DNA of 64,000 nucleotides from Metallyticus violacea (Eukaryota; Arthropoda; Insecta; Mantodea; Metallyticidae), in contig CM060831.1 in NCBI GenBank assembly GCA_030762175.1, forward strand, positions 77,720,001 through 77,784,000, read 5' to 3'. Made by a program: the position numbers and the translations under genes. This document shows, in pieces, positions 12,205-25,864 of this stretch (positions are counted from its first letter, which is position 1; each line of letters starts with the position of its first letter). The notes under the pieces were generated by a model. The model was not told the DNA's origin. It ran no database searches and saw nothing but the letters and a program-made list of their open reading frames with translations.

Positions 12205-12310
12205 TTGCTACGGAGCTTATATACTGTTTAAATAAAATAAGCATGGTAGTTTCTGAAAATGAGGGAAATCGAACCATCATTAGTGGAAATATAACTGAAA
12301 ACCGAATTTT
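11885..12310. repeat. decayed ~142-bp tandem repeat, about three copies
   Basis: ctcaacgaaa recurs at 11919 and 12061, and gtttctgaaaat at 12107 and 12249, both at a spacing of 142 bp. Neighbouring words between copies are alignable but diverged. The second copy is interrupted by a TTA microsatellite. Confidence 0.65.
12167..12204 (+). repeat. (TTA)n microsatellite
   Basis: About twelve TTA units inside the tandem repeat. Confidence 0.97.
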
Positions 12311-15300
12311 TGCAATCGGCGATTTTGTGTTACAAGACCGTTGTGCATTTATTGTATACTTTACATTACCACTTAAGATTTGAACACGCTCCGTATCACT
12401 CCCGCTTGGCCGGAGTATCCAATTGTTAATGCTAACAGTAACAATCCCTCCTTATGCTACATCTAATTGACAGAGATTATGATGGCCATCGTATGTACTA
12501 TACGAAGTATCCAATGTGAAAAATTCGTGTACGATATGCACTTTAAACAAATTTCATTCATAAACGCCACGTTCTTGTGCATTTTCCGAATTTATATCGA
12601 TCTCAAAACAAGGCAATCTTTGTAACTCCATTTAAAGAAAATTGCGTCTATGGTAGTTAATTATTTAGAAAGTCACAGAAAAGAAAGAAAACATCTGTTA
12701 ATTTGTTGTGACGTCTATGTTTTCACTTTATTGTCTGCAGCTGTTCAATAAAGGTAATGTCAGAAATTGTAGCAACATATATTTATATGTTTACAAAGCA
12801 AATTGATGTTGCTAGTAGTCGACATGTAAACGAAAAGTGTTGTACGAATTCTGAATTGGAGATTTTTTCTATAAATTAGTTTTCTGATCCTGGTGTCACA
12901 AGTTCAGGAGTTAAGAATTAATATTATGGGAAAGTTAACGTACAATATTTAAAACAAACAAAAAATTAACAAAAGAACGAGTGAAAGGGAAATATGCCAT
13001 GCAACATCTTTAGAGGTCGTGCCTAGGAGTGACGGTGCAGTTTGCAGCATATGCATCGTTAGAAGAAACTGAACCCTTTCAGACATGTTCTGGGCTAGAT
13101 CAGTTCTTAAGATTGAACAACCGTATATAGAATATCGCTTTTATACCTTGTCAAACGCAATGGCTGCCTTTATTACTCCATACGAAAACTTAAGTTTAAT
13201 GACTTCCCCTGCATTTCCCCTACCCCAATACCATTCCTCTCCGTATAACATTCCCCTCCCTTTCCCCTCAAATCTCGTAGCCGACAACCAACCATACCAA
13301 GACTGCCTGCATCACACAGTGCTGGAATCTCCTCCAAAGGAAAGCGTTTCACCATCGGACCAGTGTAGTGATAGTTTAAGAAAATGATGTGACAAAATTC
13401 TTCCTGTGCGAGTGAAATATTACTTTAAACGAGGTAGAGGAGCTTTCATAACTTTTCCGCAGGTGGGTTATTAAGTGTTTTCTTTTTGTCTTGGGGTATG
13501 GGGGGAAGCGGAAATTGTGATGGCGGCTCTACAAATGGAGCCTCTAGCACTGTTGTGGGGTACTGAATAACCTTTTGGGCAAAGCAGAGGATACAAAGAA
13601 ACCCAGCTATGTAGAACATATGTATGTTGCTAAACGCTCAAAGTCACTTAAGAGGGATAGGGTAAAACCATTGCACGTAGTAGGGGCAAGAGTTGAAATC
13701 GTGACCTCGAGTATTACATTCTGCAATAGGGATAAGTTGCGTAATGTATGTATAGCATTACTGCATTGTACTTGCATCTAATTTAACTTTTGTGAGCTGT
13801 TTCTCTATACAGGTGATGAAACTTGTGTTAAACTTCCGCCGTTTTAATGCAGAACTTTTTTTTCCAGCAATTTAATTGAACAACTAACTTTAGAACTTTA
13901 TAAAAACAGGCATTGTTACTTTAAAATAATATGTCTTCCCACAGCTGCAGTGGAGAACGTGGTACACATTGCACAATCATTGCGGGTGCGTTCCACATTT
14001 CGATCCAAAACACAAAGGCGAATTTATTGCGTATTAATGCTATTCCCGTTAAAACACGAAAAACCTGGTGCTGGCTTTGTCAGTATGTATAGACGTTCTT
14101 CGATATTATCTCCTACCGACGCAGACAATAGACTTTACAGCTAAACAAGTGTGTTAAAAATAACCGTTTACTGATTTAAGGCTATGATAAAATTCTATCG
14201 AGATTTAAATACCGTGAATGCCTTATTCATACTTTTATATGCTTTGTGTATAATTTAATGCCAATTTGTGTTTAAAGTACGTTTGAACTTATTAAACCGC
14301 CCCTTTTTTGATATGTATAAAGTATACCTAACTTTATTATGTAATCACAAGGAAATTGACCACACTGTCAACGCACTACGATTCGGTTTCCATTATGAAA
14401 AAATGATTTATTTCTGGAATTTTTCATGTATACCTGTGCCAATAAATCCGAGCTCATAAGTACCATAATTATTTTTATATGTTGTTTGGAAGACCTCTTT
14501 AGACAGCCTTCAAAGGACTTAAAACGCTTATCCCATGCCACCTGTTCTTAAACTACAAAGGATCTTTTCATTAGAATTTCCTTGACGCGGAGAAGCACAT
14601 TAAAAGGCTTATCATAATATTTGTTTAAGGAATAAACAGGTCAAGAAGATGGAACTGACCGTTCAGACTTTTTATTTTATATTTTAACTCTCATAATACT
14701 GAGGCATTTTTTAGTTTTGCGATCTCTCGTCATTTTTATCTCGAAGATCGCATTGTTAAATATCTCCCACAAATGATCACCTAGATAGCGTCTGTACACG
14801 AAATGACGGGAGCAATGTACTATGACATACGTACAAAAAGGGGCTACGGGCCCTTTTAAGACAAATCACTTCGATAGTGACAAAGAGACTAGCAACGTTG
14901 GCATAGTGGTGTCGAAGCTTCAAATACTGAACACAGTGTGCACCAACCTCTCCCGACTAATGTCCATGTTGACTTAACTTGATTTTGTTTCAACGTGCTA
15001 ATTCTGATCTTGGTGCTGTTGTATATTTATTACAAGAATATGTTGCTCTTATGAAGGATTCGATGTTATCTACGCGAGTTCAGAACTACCAACCTTTTCC
15101 TGAAAGTTATTTCAACAGCATTAGACAGAAGGTATGCTTGTTGAAGTAACACTAGCATGCGGATAGAATTATTCTATCCCGGACTTCCCATTGAATCTTC
15201 GGTAACACATAGCAATTCTACCTGTACATATACTAGATAAACCCCAGTACCTAATTTTGAGTAGATATTCTTGAGAATTAAAGCCAACTTTTTTTAACTC

Positions 15301-16325
15301 AAGATCTAAACCCTTTTGAAATAAAAAAAAAAAAATACGTAGATATATCAAGCCTGACGAAATATCTAACGAAATCCTCAATCTATTTATTATACATTTA
15401 GGCATATGTTAAAAAGATACAAAAGTATATTTTTTTTAAAGTGATGATTTACCTCTGAAGTGCATGCACAATAAGATGCAAAGACGGGAAGAGCCAGTTG
15501 GCTTGGTTTATCATAGAGTGGGCGATTTCAGAGCTGCCAGGAACGACCAATTACCACTTAACTTCTATTAAAGAGGTCTCGAGGCCTGGTAGTAAAACTT
15601 TTCTCAGGTTTCAGAATGTTTTAGCAGCTGCAAGTTAGGCTTAGGATTATCACTACGATTTTAATGCTTGTGCTGCATAAACAGAAGTGCATTGGCACAT
15701 ATGATGAACTATACGCAGAGTAAACAACAAAAAATTAGTCAGCAGTTTCACACGAAGTTTAGGTGCTTACTCAAAAGACTGGTTCAACAGAAATACAACT
15801 TTAGTTTATTGAGTTTTGTAACCCTTATACAAGCAGGAAAGAGATGCTGTATTTTAGTTAATATGTATAATTTCACCTACTTAAATTTTCTCCTGTTGAC
15901 CAGAATAGGAATTAAACTTTTATTAAACAATTAATCTTCTGTACACAAATACAAGACATCAAATGTCTAGCCGTTTAATTTTGTTCTTTGTTTTTGCATA
16001 TGTATGCCTTGAATGTATATTTTTAATTATCTTTTTCTTGCAATTTATCCTTTTAAGCATTTTAAAAAATTTGTTCTATAAAATATATAATAATCGCTTC
16101 ATATATTGCTTTTTATAGATTTTTGCATAGGACTGTAAGAGTATAACGCCAGCATTTTTTTATTAGCAACTTCTCCATTGTGCGCTCTCTTAATCTGTAG
16201 GTTGGATTTTCTCCATTGAAAATAGTATACTTGTAAACAAATGTCAAAATTTAAACTTAATAAGGCGGTTTTGTATAAGGAATTTATATACTGAGCTACT
16301 AATAAAGAAATACATACTTTTTTAC
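12311..16325. other. non-coding stretch without recognised features
   Basis: Contains the 100-codon + frame at 13085-13387, which is Pro/Ser-rich with no domain and no splice context, and other short frames. No gene is supported. Confidence 0.4.
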
Positions 16326-16329
16326 TCAT

Positions 16330-16840
16330 CTTCAAAATGATCACCTGTCTCAAAGTAATCCCTGTTGGATGCAATGCACATGTCCCAGCTTTTCTGCCCT
16401 TTCTTTTGACATGTCCTTCAGAACCGCTGCTTTTGATCATGTAAAATGTCCCCCACGAAGGTGTTACTTTAATTTATGGAAAATGAAAAAGTCACTAAGT
16501 CTGGACTTTAGACAGGGTGTATTGTTGTGTTACAGCATCCAACTTTTGCGTGTGATATGGCCTTGCAAACTTTTCAGGACATCTCTGTAGTTTAAGTTAT
16601 GTGTGCAGGTGTGACATGCTAGTAAACCATTCCTTGAATCAACTAGCCGCGTTCTTCTTTTTTTTAAATAATATTTTCACACAGAGCTGAAACAGTTTCA
16701 TGTGTTACCAACATGTGGGTGACACCCAGTGTATCTGAAAGTGTTCTCAATGTTAGACTAGTTTTTCTCAGTGACAGCAGAGGTGTTAATGAAAAGTAAA
16801 CCACTTAACTAATATTCTTCACTCTCTTTTGAAATGCGCC
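16330..16840 (-). pseudogene. mariner transposase remnant, internally deleted
   Basis: Reading the minus strand, a decayed HTH part (GVTHMLVTHE around 16700-16720) is followed by a catalytic-domain piece near NYRDVLKSLQGHITRKSWML and then LSDFFIF.KLK. The last corresponds to the 'SPDLAPSDFFLFPKLK' region around the last catalytic Asp. Frameshifts and stops are frequent, and the first-Asp region is not recognisable. The segment 16560-16800 is clearly homologous to 61260-61640, which is the same family. Confidence 0.6.
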
Positions 16841-18120
16841 CCTTTTCTATAAACACAAGTTTGTAGCGTTATTAGAGAATGGCTGACTAGAACTGGCAAC
16901 ATAGTCACAAGTGTTCTGTACTTTCCATGCGTATGACTAGATACGCTTGATGGCCACAATGCATTTGTAATAACATCTCCAGAAAGTGCGCCACATTGAG
17001 ACATATCGTTAAACGGAGATAATTGCTAGCGTACTTCTCCTATGTGGGAACTTGACTGGTGAAGCGAACTTGTACTAAATGTGCTCCAATACAATGATGC
17101 AGTTTCGTTTAAATTGTCATGTGAAACAATAAACGCTGTGGAATTTGCTCAAATGATTGAACTGCTCTACAGGAAATTATGGGTATACGAATATTTTATT
17201 CTGCGTCTCCGAACTCACACAAGCATAGTTTTGACAAAATACTTTTTAAAGTTAACAGAATTACACGGTCTCTGTTATTCTTTTACTGTGAAAAATCTGT
17301 ACCGATAATAGGAATTGTGAGTTGAAAGATTAAGCATAAAACAAACAGATGACACCATTATCTCAAAGGTTCATGCCAAGTGCTACAGAATTAATTATAA
17401 ACTCTCACTGAGAAATGCATACACCTCACAAATTCGTACGTTTCTCTCTTCCTTTTGAATAACACAATTTCGTGGTTTTCTGTGGTCCATCACTTGTACA
17501 CCTAAGCTACACGTATTATTTTAACGCAAGTGGGCGCAAGCTGCTACTTTAACAAAGTTTGTTGGAGGCATTACTAACCTATATGTCCAGAACTACTGTG
17601 TAAAATAATATGCGAAAGATAAATAAGTTAGTAATGATACTATTTTTGCTTTAACCACTGGTAGCATTGAACTAGCTATTCTATCTTGTTCGTTTGATGA
17701 CAACCCAACTAGACAAAATCATGAGTTCAGACCCAGTATCTTAATTTGAACTTTACTTTAAGGCAACGAATTTCTAAAATAATGTAATAACTAGGGGTGG
17801 ACTTCTACCATTTAAAAATGTCAGAAACATGTACGTATTTATGACCTAAGGTATGTTTCAATATGATATAAAATATTTTATAACAATATAATTAATTTAT
17901 TTGACTTTTATAACATTATAAATATCCGCCAGTGGAGAAAAAGTCTATTAAAACTGAAAAAATCAAAAGGGCTAATGGGTATACTTTCGTTGGCAGCAAA
18001 TTCACACCAGAAGATGACTCATTTTTAGGTTGTTAAATGTTAAGCTTTCTTTGTTGTCAAATACAATGCTCTTATATCTAGAAAAACTGCGTTTGATGCA
18101 ATATGAGGTAATAGCAAAAT

Positions 18121-18122
<2 letters not shown>
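16841..18122. other. non-coding stretch without recognised features
   Basis: AT-rich; nothing recognisable on either strand. Confidence 0.45.
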
Positions 18123-18155
<33 letters not shown>

Positions 18156-18173
18156 CATCATCATCATCATCAT
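18123..18173 (+). repeat. compound (AAT)n(CAT)n microsatellite
   Basis: About eleven AAT units pass into six CAT units; they produce an Asn/His-run frame that is not a gene. Confidence 0.97.
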
Positions 18174-18423
18174 CTAGAGAAAAGTCTGGCTCAATTTTTA
18201 CACCCCCCTTTTCCTTGTCCGCAAAGATATCTTGGCAGCTAGAGAAGCTGTAAAAAAAAGTGCAATTCTGAATTTCAGTGTAAAAATATTAACATAAAAT
18301 AATATTAAATAAAGTCGGATTTAGTAAGAAAAATATTCGAAATGTGACCAAAATATTACTTTATTACAGAAATATGACCAATAACTTAAGGGAAGTCACG
18401 CCAATGTTAAACTAGCTACGTTT

Positions 18424-18720
18424 ATTACCGCCACGGGTGGCCGAGGTCGTTAAGGCACGGACTTGTGAGCGGGAGGTCTGCGGTTCGAATCCCGCCAGGA
18501 CCGTCCTCCCTGACTGGGGGTTTTTTCCAGGTTTTCCTCAGTCTTCATAACTGGCAAATGCCGGGGAGGTACCTAAACTTAGGCCTGGAACGCTTCCTTC
18601 CTTAAAAAAAAAATATCCTTTCCCAATTTATCATTTCATCTCATGTATCATCAGTGTCCACCGCCTGTGGTGCCTCAGTAGTAAAAACGGGCGTTAAACA
18701 CTACTCAAAAAAAAAAAAAA
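18424..18720 (+). repeat. SINE-A copy with 9-bp TSD
   Basis: Full-length SINE-A with an intact B box cggttcgaatcccgcc and a 15-base A tail. TSD gctacgttt lies at 18415-18423 and 18721-18729. Confidence 0.95.
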
Positions 18721-18882
18721 GCTACGTTTGTTCCTACTGTAGTAGAACCATTAACGCTACACCAATGAAACTGAACTGTACTTTTGGCACATTTTGTGTT
18801 TTTGCGGAACTAATAGTTTATATACCTTTGACAAAATAGTCCTCGAATAATAAAACAAAAACTTCCATAATTCTTTATGGTT

Positions 18883-18935
18883 TATTATGGACGCTCTATT
18901 GTTTATGGTTTATTTATGGACGCTCTTTGACATCT
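18883..18935 (-). repeat. SINE-B 3'-end fragments
   Basis: Two short repeats of the SINE-B 3' end (ggtttatt.atggacgctct) lie back to back, without head or body. Confidence 0.6.
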
Positions 18936-21900
18936 TTCTTAGTTGTGCTTTGGTAGTTTTATTGTTATTTCTAGAATTACCAAGGCAATGGTGCAGTAAT
19001 TTTTCCCTAAAGATAATTATTATACATGTAGGAAAAATGTAGTTCTGAGAAAACTGCAATCAAAGAAAAACGATTTAAAAATCCATTCGTTTTCCACCCC
19101 GGAACGTAATACATACCAGCTTCATAGACAATAGCCAGCAGTAACAGCATATATATTTCTAGCGAATGGTAAAAACCAGTCATTTATGTAAATATTAAAA
19201 AATAGCTACTTCTAAGCTACAAATAACAATATATAACATTTATATTAACACAAGTTTGAAGACAAGTCTGAAATTTATTGTAATTTATTTTTAAAAAATG
19301 TTAAAATATCAATTGTTGCCTTTCAACACTCCTTATAGGGGGGAAAACATTACTTTTAAGAAAAATTAAATAACATGAAATTTTATTAGAATGCTTATAA
19401 CTCAAAATAGAGCTTAAGAAAAAAAACATGGCTTGCCACAGTAGTTATTAGCGTGCTTCTTCTTGTAAGTGTAATTTTCAATTTAGTTTCCTTACACATT
19501 TGTAATGGAGCCGATATAATGCAATTCCGTACGTTAAAAGAACGTAAGTTGTGGCAAGCATCATCATCATTAACAAAACTTTTTAGAAGCGCATACATTT
19601 TATTTTATAGGCTCTTTGCATCTCACTAATATTGAGTTTTAGCTCCCCACCGCCATTCCTGCTTGAGAGAATTCGCCTACAACGTTTCTGTTCAGAATGA
19701 CATTTTCTGCAGACCAGCAATTGTCTGTCACAGTTTATAAAGAGTATTATTGTGTTAACCTTCAGACTTGGGAATGTTAACATATCACGCCTGAAACAAT
19801 TACGTTAACATTGGACCAATTATAGACAGAAGAATTCGACTGTCAATTTTTCTGTGTTTAGGAAAAATCCAACTACGTGGACTTGGAATGTTTCGCAACT
19901 TTGTTTTCCCTGCTTCTGTTAAACATTTCTACTCTTTTAAACTTACACTAGTAATTCTGCGCTACAACGGAACACAGAAGCTAGTTTACCTTTCCTTACA
20001 TTGGTTATATATTCCTAAAAAGACTAAAAGAACAGAACGTGTCCACTTTCTTAGAACTAGTTAAATAGCACAATGTAATAGCTTTATTACACGCAAGACG
20101 TGTTAACAGACGAATTACACTATCGTACCATGCATAATCAGAAACTTGTATTAAATAATTATAATTAATCTTTATACGCTTTGGTTAATAAACTTAACTC
20201 ACAATTTAATAATCAAAATTATCAGTGACGTAGTAGCTTTACACACGAGAGATTCGCTAGCGCTCTATTGTTATTCTGACTTCAGTATAAAGAAACACAC
20301 AGCACTTTCTTAAACAACGCAAATTAGAATTTGCCCAAAAGAAACGAACGTATTTTGAAAGAGTTTATTTCATGTGGGAAATTTGAAGTCTGTCTGTCCT
20401 ACGTGCATGCCATGCTGATGTAGTTCGGGACGGATAGCTCCAATCATGGAGTCGATCCAAGAGGACGAGGCCGGGGAGTGGGGGATCTGATGCGGTGGTC
20501 ACAAGGGTCAAGGGATGTCACAACTTCAGCGATAGGCCGTATTAAGTATATCGTAAAAATGCCACAACGAACGTCGTCTTTCAAGTAGAATACCAGAGGG
20601 AGGCTATTTCTTTGACTTTCAAAGCACCTCCTGATAAACCTAAGCAGTACAACTTAATTTTACCCCTCCACCAATTGATGATGGTTTTTGTTTTAAATCA
20701 AAGACTTATCTATTTCCGACACTAGAATTCCGTAGATTCTTCATTAATTTTGGTAAAGTTTTGGCTTAAATGTTAAACTTTCACATTTTTGGAGCGCTAT
20801 AATTTTTTGTTCAATCCCCTGGAAGACCACAGACAAAGAGCGTCCTAAGTCGCAAGAAACTTGTTTGAAATATTGACATTTTTATGTTCAATTTGAAATT
20901 AATAGCCAATTGCGTCAAAATACTGACGAAAACAGGGGTTTCAAATGATAAAGTCCACAATATGTTTAAATTTGATATAATGTTTTGTTTCAAGAATATT
21001 TATTGTAGAGAAATATTTATTCTCGTTGAAAGAAATGGAGGACCGGCCTAAAATTAAATCCTGTACACAAGTGAAACAAGAATTGAGCGAAGTACTCGTA
21101 TATGTAACGATGCTTAAATTGACGCAAGGGCGTTCTTTCACACTAAATTCCTTTAAAACGAGTCTAAAATGTCTTGAAACACAGTTCCTATATTAATGTT
21201 TGTAGTAGAAAGTTTTCGTTAATGGAGATACTCAATTGATCCCATACGTCTGAACTTGCTTTAAACTTGTCCGCTTAGATCCACTAATTAAATTCTTCAC
21301 TTACTGCTTTCCGTTTTGGTTCTAAATTTGGACCGTATTGAGACATGTAACGTATTAGACATACAATCAACTTTCGGTATACTATTATCGAGTTTGCAAA
21401 TAGATTTGACTTGAAAGTGTGCAGGCACACGGAAATTCAAGAGCAAAGTTTGATCCTACTAAGAACTAGGAATGGAATGATTAAATTGCATGTGAACGGA
21501 GTTATTATTGAATATGTTAACGTTAGTCTTTTTTATTACCTTAGTCGATCATAATTTCATATTTATCCACCAAAAATGCATGCGTATTGTTTTATTCCAT
21601 TAAAATTCTGTGTTTTATCTTTCTAAATGTTACTTCTTGAGCCAATAATTAATTCGTTATTTAAATAGTTATCCAACATAAAAATAAAGTAAGGCAGGTT
21701 AACCAAAATTAGACGTAATGTAAACGGGGTTCGGAAAGTGTATTCAAATACATCTGCGTCCGACATGTATATATTTCCGGCACCGGAAGCATTATGTGAA
21801 TGTACTGCACTACCACCTATATATCACACACAGTCTCTTATATATTTAGTTTGGGTTTTAAATATTATTGACTGATTAAACAAATAATTTACGTTTCCGG

Positions 21901-22802
21901 AACCGTTTTAAGTATTTAATGCAAATTATTTTTTTATGGAGAACATACATGTCCCAATAATGAACACAAGTACGCATATGTATATTAACCCAGTTTTCGC
22001 GGCAAACACCAACTTAAGAAACAGGAACTACAGCAGTTAATGACTAATGCTTTCATGTTTGAGAGATCAAAATTATTTTTAAATAAGAATTCCTGCCTTT
22101 TGCAGTACCTACCTTAATTATTTTGCATAATAGGCACTTGTCAGGCTTTTCTGATAACAACTAAAACCCTAATGCGTTTAAACAATGACTTATTTTTCCG
22201 CCCAATACATTTCCGCTTATACGTTACACGAGGCCATTACTTGATGAAAATTGTTATTTTCTTACTTAACATGCTTGATTCAAAGCACCATTAAAAATTC
22301 AGTTCAAATTCTGTTTTAATGCAGCGTTCATTACTTGCTGTTTTTGTAGAGGGCAAAACGAACAAATACGGCCTGTGCCAGGTACATTTTGTAACATTTT
22401 CGAGCAATTGGTAATGGTTTTGGCGAAATTACAAAAACAGTAGTTGGTCCTTTTAATTGAAGGCAAGAAATCCAATGGAATACCGAAGAAACATGACCAT
22501 GCATTTATATCAAATTATAGGCATGTGAAGGAATCTTTTATTAAATTTGCATTACAAATATCGTGATCGCAATAGAGGGAGTAATTATACTAACACAGAA
22601 GAAAACAGTATATTAAAAGCAGTTCCTCGTATGAGTTTGTCAAGATCATGACTGATATTCAAATACTCTGCCAATAGTTAACTACCTCTGTCTTGTTCTA
22701 CAGTTGGACATAGTCATAGTTCTGTATTTTGTTATAATAAATACAAATTACACCTCTAAATCGCTGATTTGACAATGCTAATAGTACAACCTGCCTATTG
22801 GC
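18936..22802. other. non-coding stretch without recognised features
   Basis: AT-rich, with a slightly GC-richer block near 20400-20560 that matches nothing I recognise. Minus frames at 19395-19783 and 20811-21141 lack any domain. Confidence 0.45.
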
Positions 22803-22997
22803 TTAATAAGGTTTCTGTTGATCCAACAAGCCGTTATTTTCGTTGCCGTACGAACTTTTTAAACGTAAACATAGACACGGACTATTTGAATACAACTGTT
22901 TTTCTTTCCAGTTCTTTGTAGGAACCACTCCGAACATATTTAAGCGGTGCCTATAGTTTTCATATAATTTAAATAATAGATCATCGTTACCCGCCAT
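22803..22997 (-). other. unrecognised 64-codon ORF with favourable start context
   Basis: The ATG on the minus strand is preceded by AAA and followed by GCG, a good insect start context. The product begins MAGNDDLLFKLYENYRHRLN. No family is recognised, no clear donor site follows, and it ends at a stop after 64 codons. It could be a first coding exon or chance. Confidence 0.15.
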
Positions 22998-23495
22998 TTT
23001 AAAGCTTCCAAAACAAAATCAATCTTGTACTTTTTTCTTATTTCATTGTTTACATGGTAGGAGTGTTTATGTTCCAATATTATTATATTTTAGCGTGATC
23101 CCAGACCTTTCTGACTATCAGCGCTCTACTAATATTTTCAGTGTTTTAGATCATAAACACTTGAACATCTACCTTGCTATTTGTATTTCGGCTTTATTAA
23201 TGAGTTGAAAGTCTACAAGATGTACCCTAAACGTAACAAAATTGCGGTATTTCTGCTTATATTTTTAGCAAAACAAGAAAATAAAGATGTCACTGCGGTA
23301 TTTTCCGATAGGGTGTTAAGAAGAAAATACCCAAGCCTCCAGAAATAAAACTTGTCTATCACATGGAACTTTCTGATGCTGACAATGGCCTGTGATCTGA
23401 AGGCGAATACATTCCAAGCATTAAGTAAACCTTGTATGGAGGAACAGCGTGAGAAAATGTACTTATTTTACAGTCTCAGAATAGCACGAGTAGGA

Positions 23496-24024
23496 TGTTT
23501 TACAACCGGCAATTGTTTTATGCGACCGCAATAATCGATAGTTTGATATTTTGCTCCGATGATTTGCGTGTTGAAAATGTATACGAAAGTACTGCGAGCA
23601 GAAAAGTGAAATAATGAGATGCAAGTGCTGTAAAACGCAGCACACGGTCAAAGCTGTACAACATTTAAAATGCACAGAAGCGTATAAAAGGGCTCGTGAC
23701 CAGGCACAAAGACCAGGAGAGCCAGTGCACAACAAAGGGAGCAAGGTTGGGGAGTGCAGCAGGTAAAGGAATGTGGCGAGGGGAGGAAGAATGACGTGTT
23801 CCGGTCCAGACGGTCTCCCTTGACTCCGGCACTTCATCCAAGATATGAGTAATAAATATGGGAGGAGGGGATATGGGCCGTTAATCTTAGAAGATCTGCA
23901 ACTCGATGAGTTTGCCATGCCCTTTCTCTTAGTCTTGCACAGAAACTGAAGAAATTCTACGCCAAGACATGCACATAGCCAATAAAGTGCGTATCTGTTG
24001 TTTTTCTTCTAAAGGCTCCGGACA
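23496..24024 (+). other. possible solo LTR or short transcription unit
   Basis: A TATA box (tataaaag, 23682-23689) is followed about 290 bases later by a polyadenylation signal (aataaa, 23981-23986) in a moderately GC-rich block. That spacing is typical of the U3-R-U5 layout of an LTR. TG at 23496 and ACA ending at 24024 would suit LTR ends, but no target-site duplication is visible. The 151-codon minus frame at 23463-23918 crosses it and has no domain. Confidence 0.25.
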
Positions 24025-25671
24025 ACCCCAAGGTTGCCAAAATTCTTTCCTTTTTTTTTTATGCTAACCAAGCGTTATGCTATTTACTTTTCTATAACAC
24101 TTTTGTGGAATGCAGTGGTTGATAACGTTCTGCTGAAACACATCCATCAAATTTCCATTTTAAAACTGGAAAACCTCGTCAGTTCGTGAATATGTTTTAC
24201 CTTCAAACTCTCTTAAAAATCTGAAATAACTGCACAAATTTGGATTATTTTTTAAATTCTAGACATCTTAGATCTTTCTTTTAATTTAATTTTATTTATT
24301 TATTATTAATTTCTTCTATAATTTTCTTCCCTCTTTCTTCACTTGCTTTTATTTCCTACTAAAATTAACTTCAATTCATTTGTTGTTTATAATATACTGC
24401 TGTTCCTATGCAATACTTCAGACATTTACTATTTTAGCGTACATACTGAGATTGCAAGAGAAAAACCAAACTGACGTATATAAAGCTTGTCAACTGTACT
24501 GTTAATTTATGTATAAGTTACCATGAGTGATGTATGTACTTATGAGGTTTACAATAACTCTGAAGGCCGTATATTTGCTGCATATTAGTACAAATATTTG
24601 TTTTTACTTTTACATATATAAATATTGGGGCACCTATTACCCAAATAAAAGTTTTTGTCTATTACTTAGTACATTCTTCTCTAGGCCTATAAAATTGGAC
24701 GAGTCATTGCTGGAGATGATTTCAGACTATCTTCCCGAATGTAGAACGCGGAGGAAGATGACATGCTAACCTGATTGAATCAGGAGTGCCAACATTTATT
24801 CGATACAGTCTAAATTAGTGGAGTGAAATCCCAAACAAATTTTAATGAAAATAAGCTCTCAGGAGCATTTTCGTTTATCGTGAAAGAATTTATGGAATAG
24901 TTACATTGCAAGTAGTGAATTTGCTCATATAAACTCCAAGACTAGTCTTTCTGTGAAGCGCGTGAGATTCTTGGTAACGTGAATGAATTTTCCTCATGCC
25001 CTCTTCTTCGTGCAGTCGATAGTCTTGCGGTTTCGTTACCCTGATCATCATCTTGAACAGGTACGTCGCAACGCCTTCTAAACCTTATACATGGCAGCAT
25101 CTTAATGTCGAATATAAAGATATGAAACAAAGAAGGAAAACGCATGGAACAGATTTGGAAACTTAATATGTGTCTAAAATAGATATTTGAAATTTTATTG
25201 AGATTTTGAACATTATAAGTAAAAGGGTTAGAGAAACTAAGAAAGAAAAAGGATAATTTGACTGGTGAAGTCCCTCTTTCATCATAAAATCTGTCAGTCC
25301 TTACTGCTGGTAAAGACGTGAACATTCAATAAATTCAATTGTTAAAAAAATCGGAAAAGAACAACTATTTACTTATTTTTAGCACTCTCAAATATTATGT
25401 CATATTTTGTATTTGCTCTTAGCTTTGTGTCGTACCAAAACTCAATTCGCTGTTGCAAGGAATAACAGAAATTGTCCTCGTGCAAGTCATCGCTCTTAGC
25501 ATACTGTTTAAATATAGGAACTTAAAAAGTCGAAATGCATATTAATATCCTCAATTACATATCAATTAAATTAAAATTCAATTAAACACGAATTCGCGTA
25601 AAATCGTTTTATTGTTGACTAAATATATTTCCAGTGTTTCAGATGAAACATGTTATTTGTACCTTGAATAT
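24025..25671. other. non-coding stretch without recognised features
   Basis: Includes a 127-codon minus frame at 24942-25325 and an 80-codon + frame at 24527-24769, neither with recognisable content. Confidence 0.4.
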
Positions 25672-25692
25672 TATATATATATATATATATAT
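25672..25692 (+). repeat. (TA)n microsatellite
   Basis: About ten TA units. Confidence 0.95.
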
Positions 25693-25864
25693 TGAAGTTT
25701 GAGCCTGTAATAATTGTGGAGTGAAACAATTTCCATTTAGGTCGACAAAGTAAGTATTGAGCATAATAAATATTGCGCATCCGAGCGTGATTAGTTGCAA
25801 TCCGGGTGTTGCCGAGGTTCGCACTGAACCTTTCAACAAGTATGTTACGTTAATATTTTTATAC

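Noticed and set aside
13085..13387. 100-codon Pro/Ser-rich + ORF
   Set aside because: Composition reflects a C-rich tract; no domain or splice signals of note.
23463..23918. Longest ORF in the window (151 codons, minus)
   Set aside because: Leu/Cys/Ser-rich without any domain; runs antisense to a TATA/polyA unit and lacks splice or start context.
24942..25325. 127-codon minus ORF
   Set aside because: No recognisable domain, no conserved motif and no neighbouring exon-like sequence.
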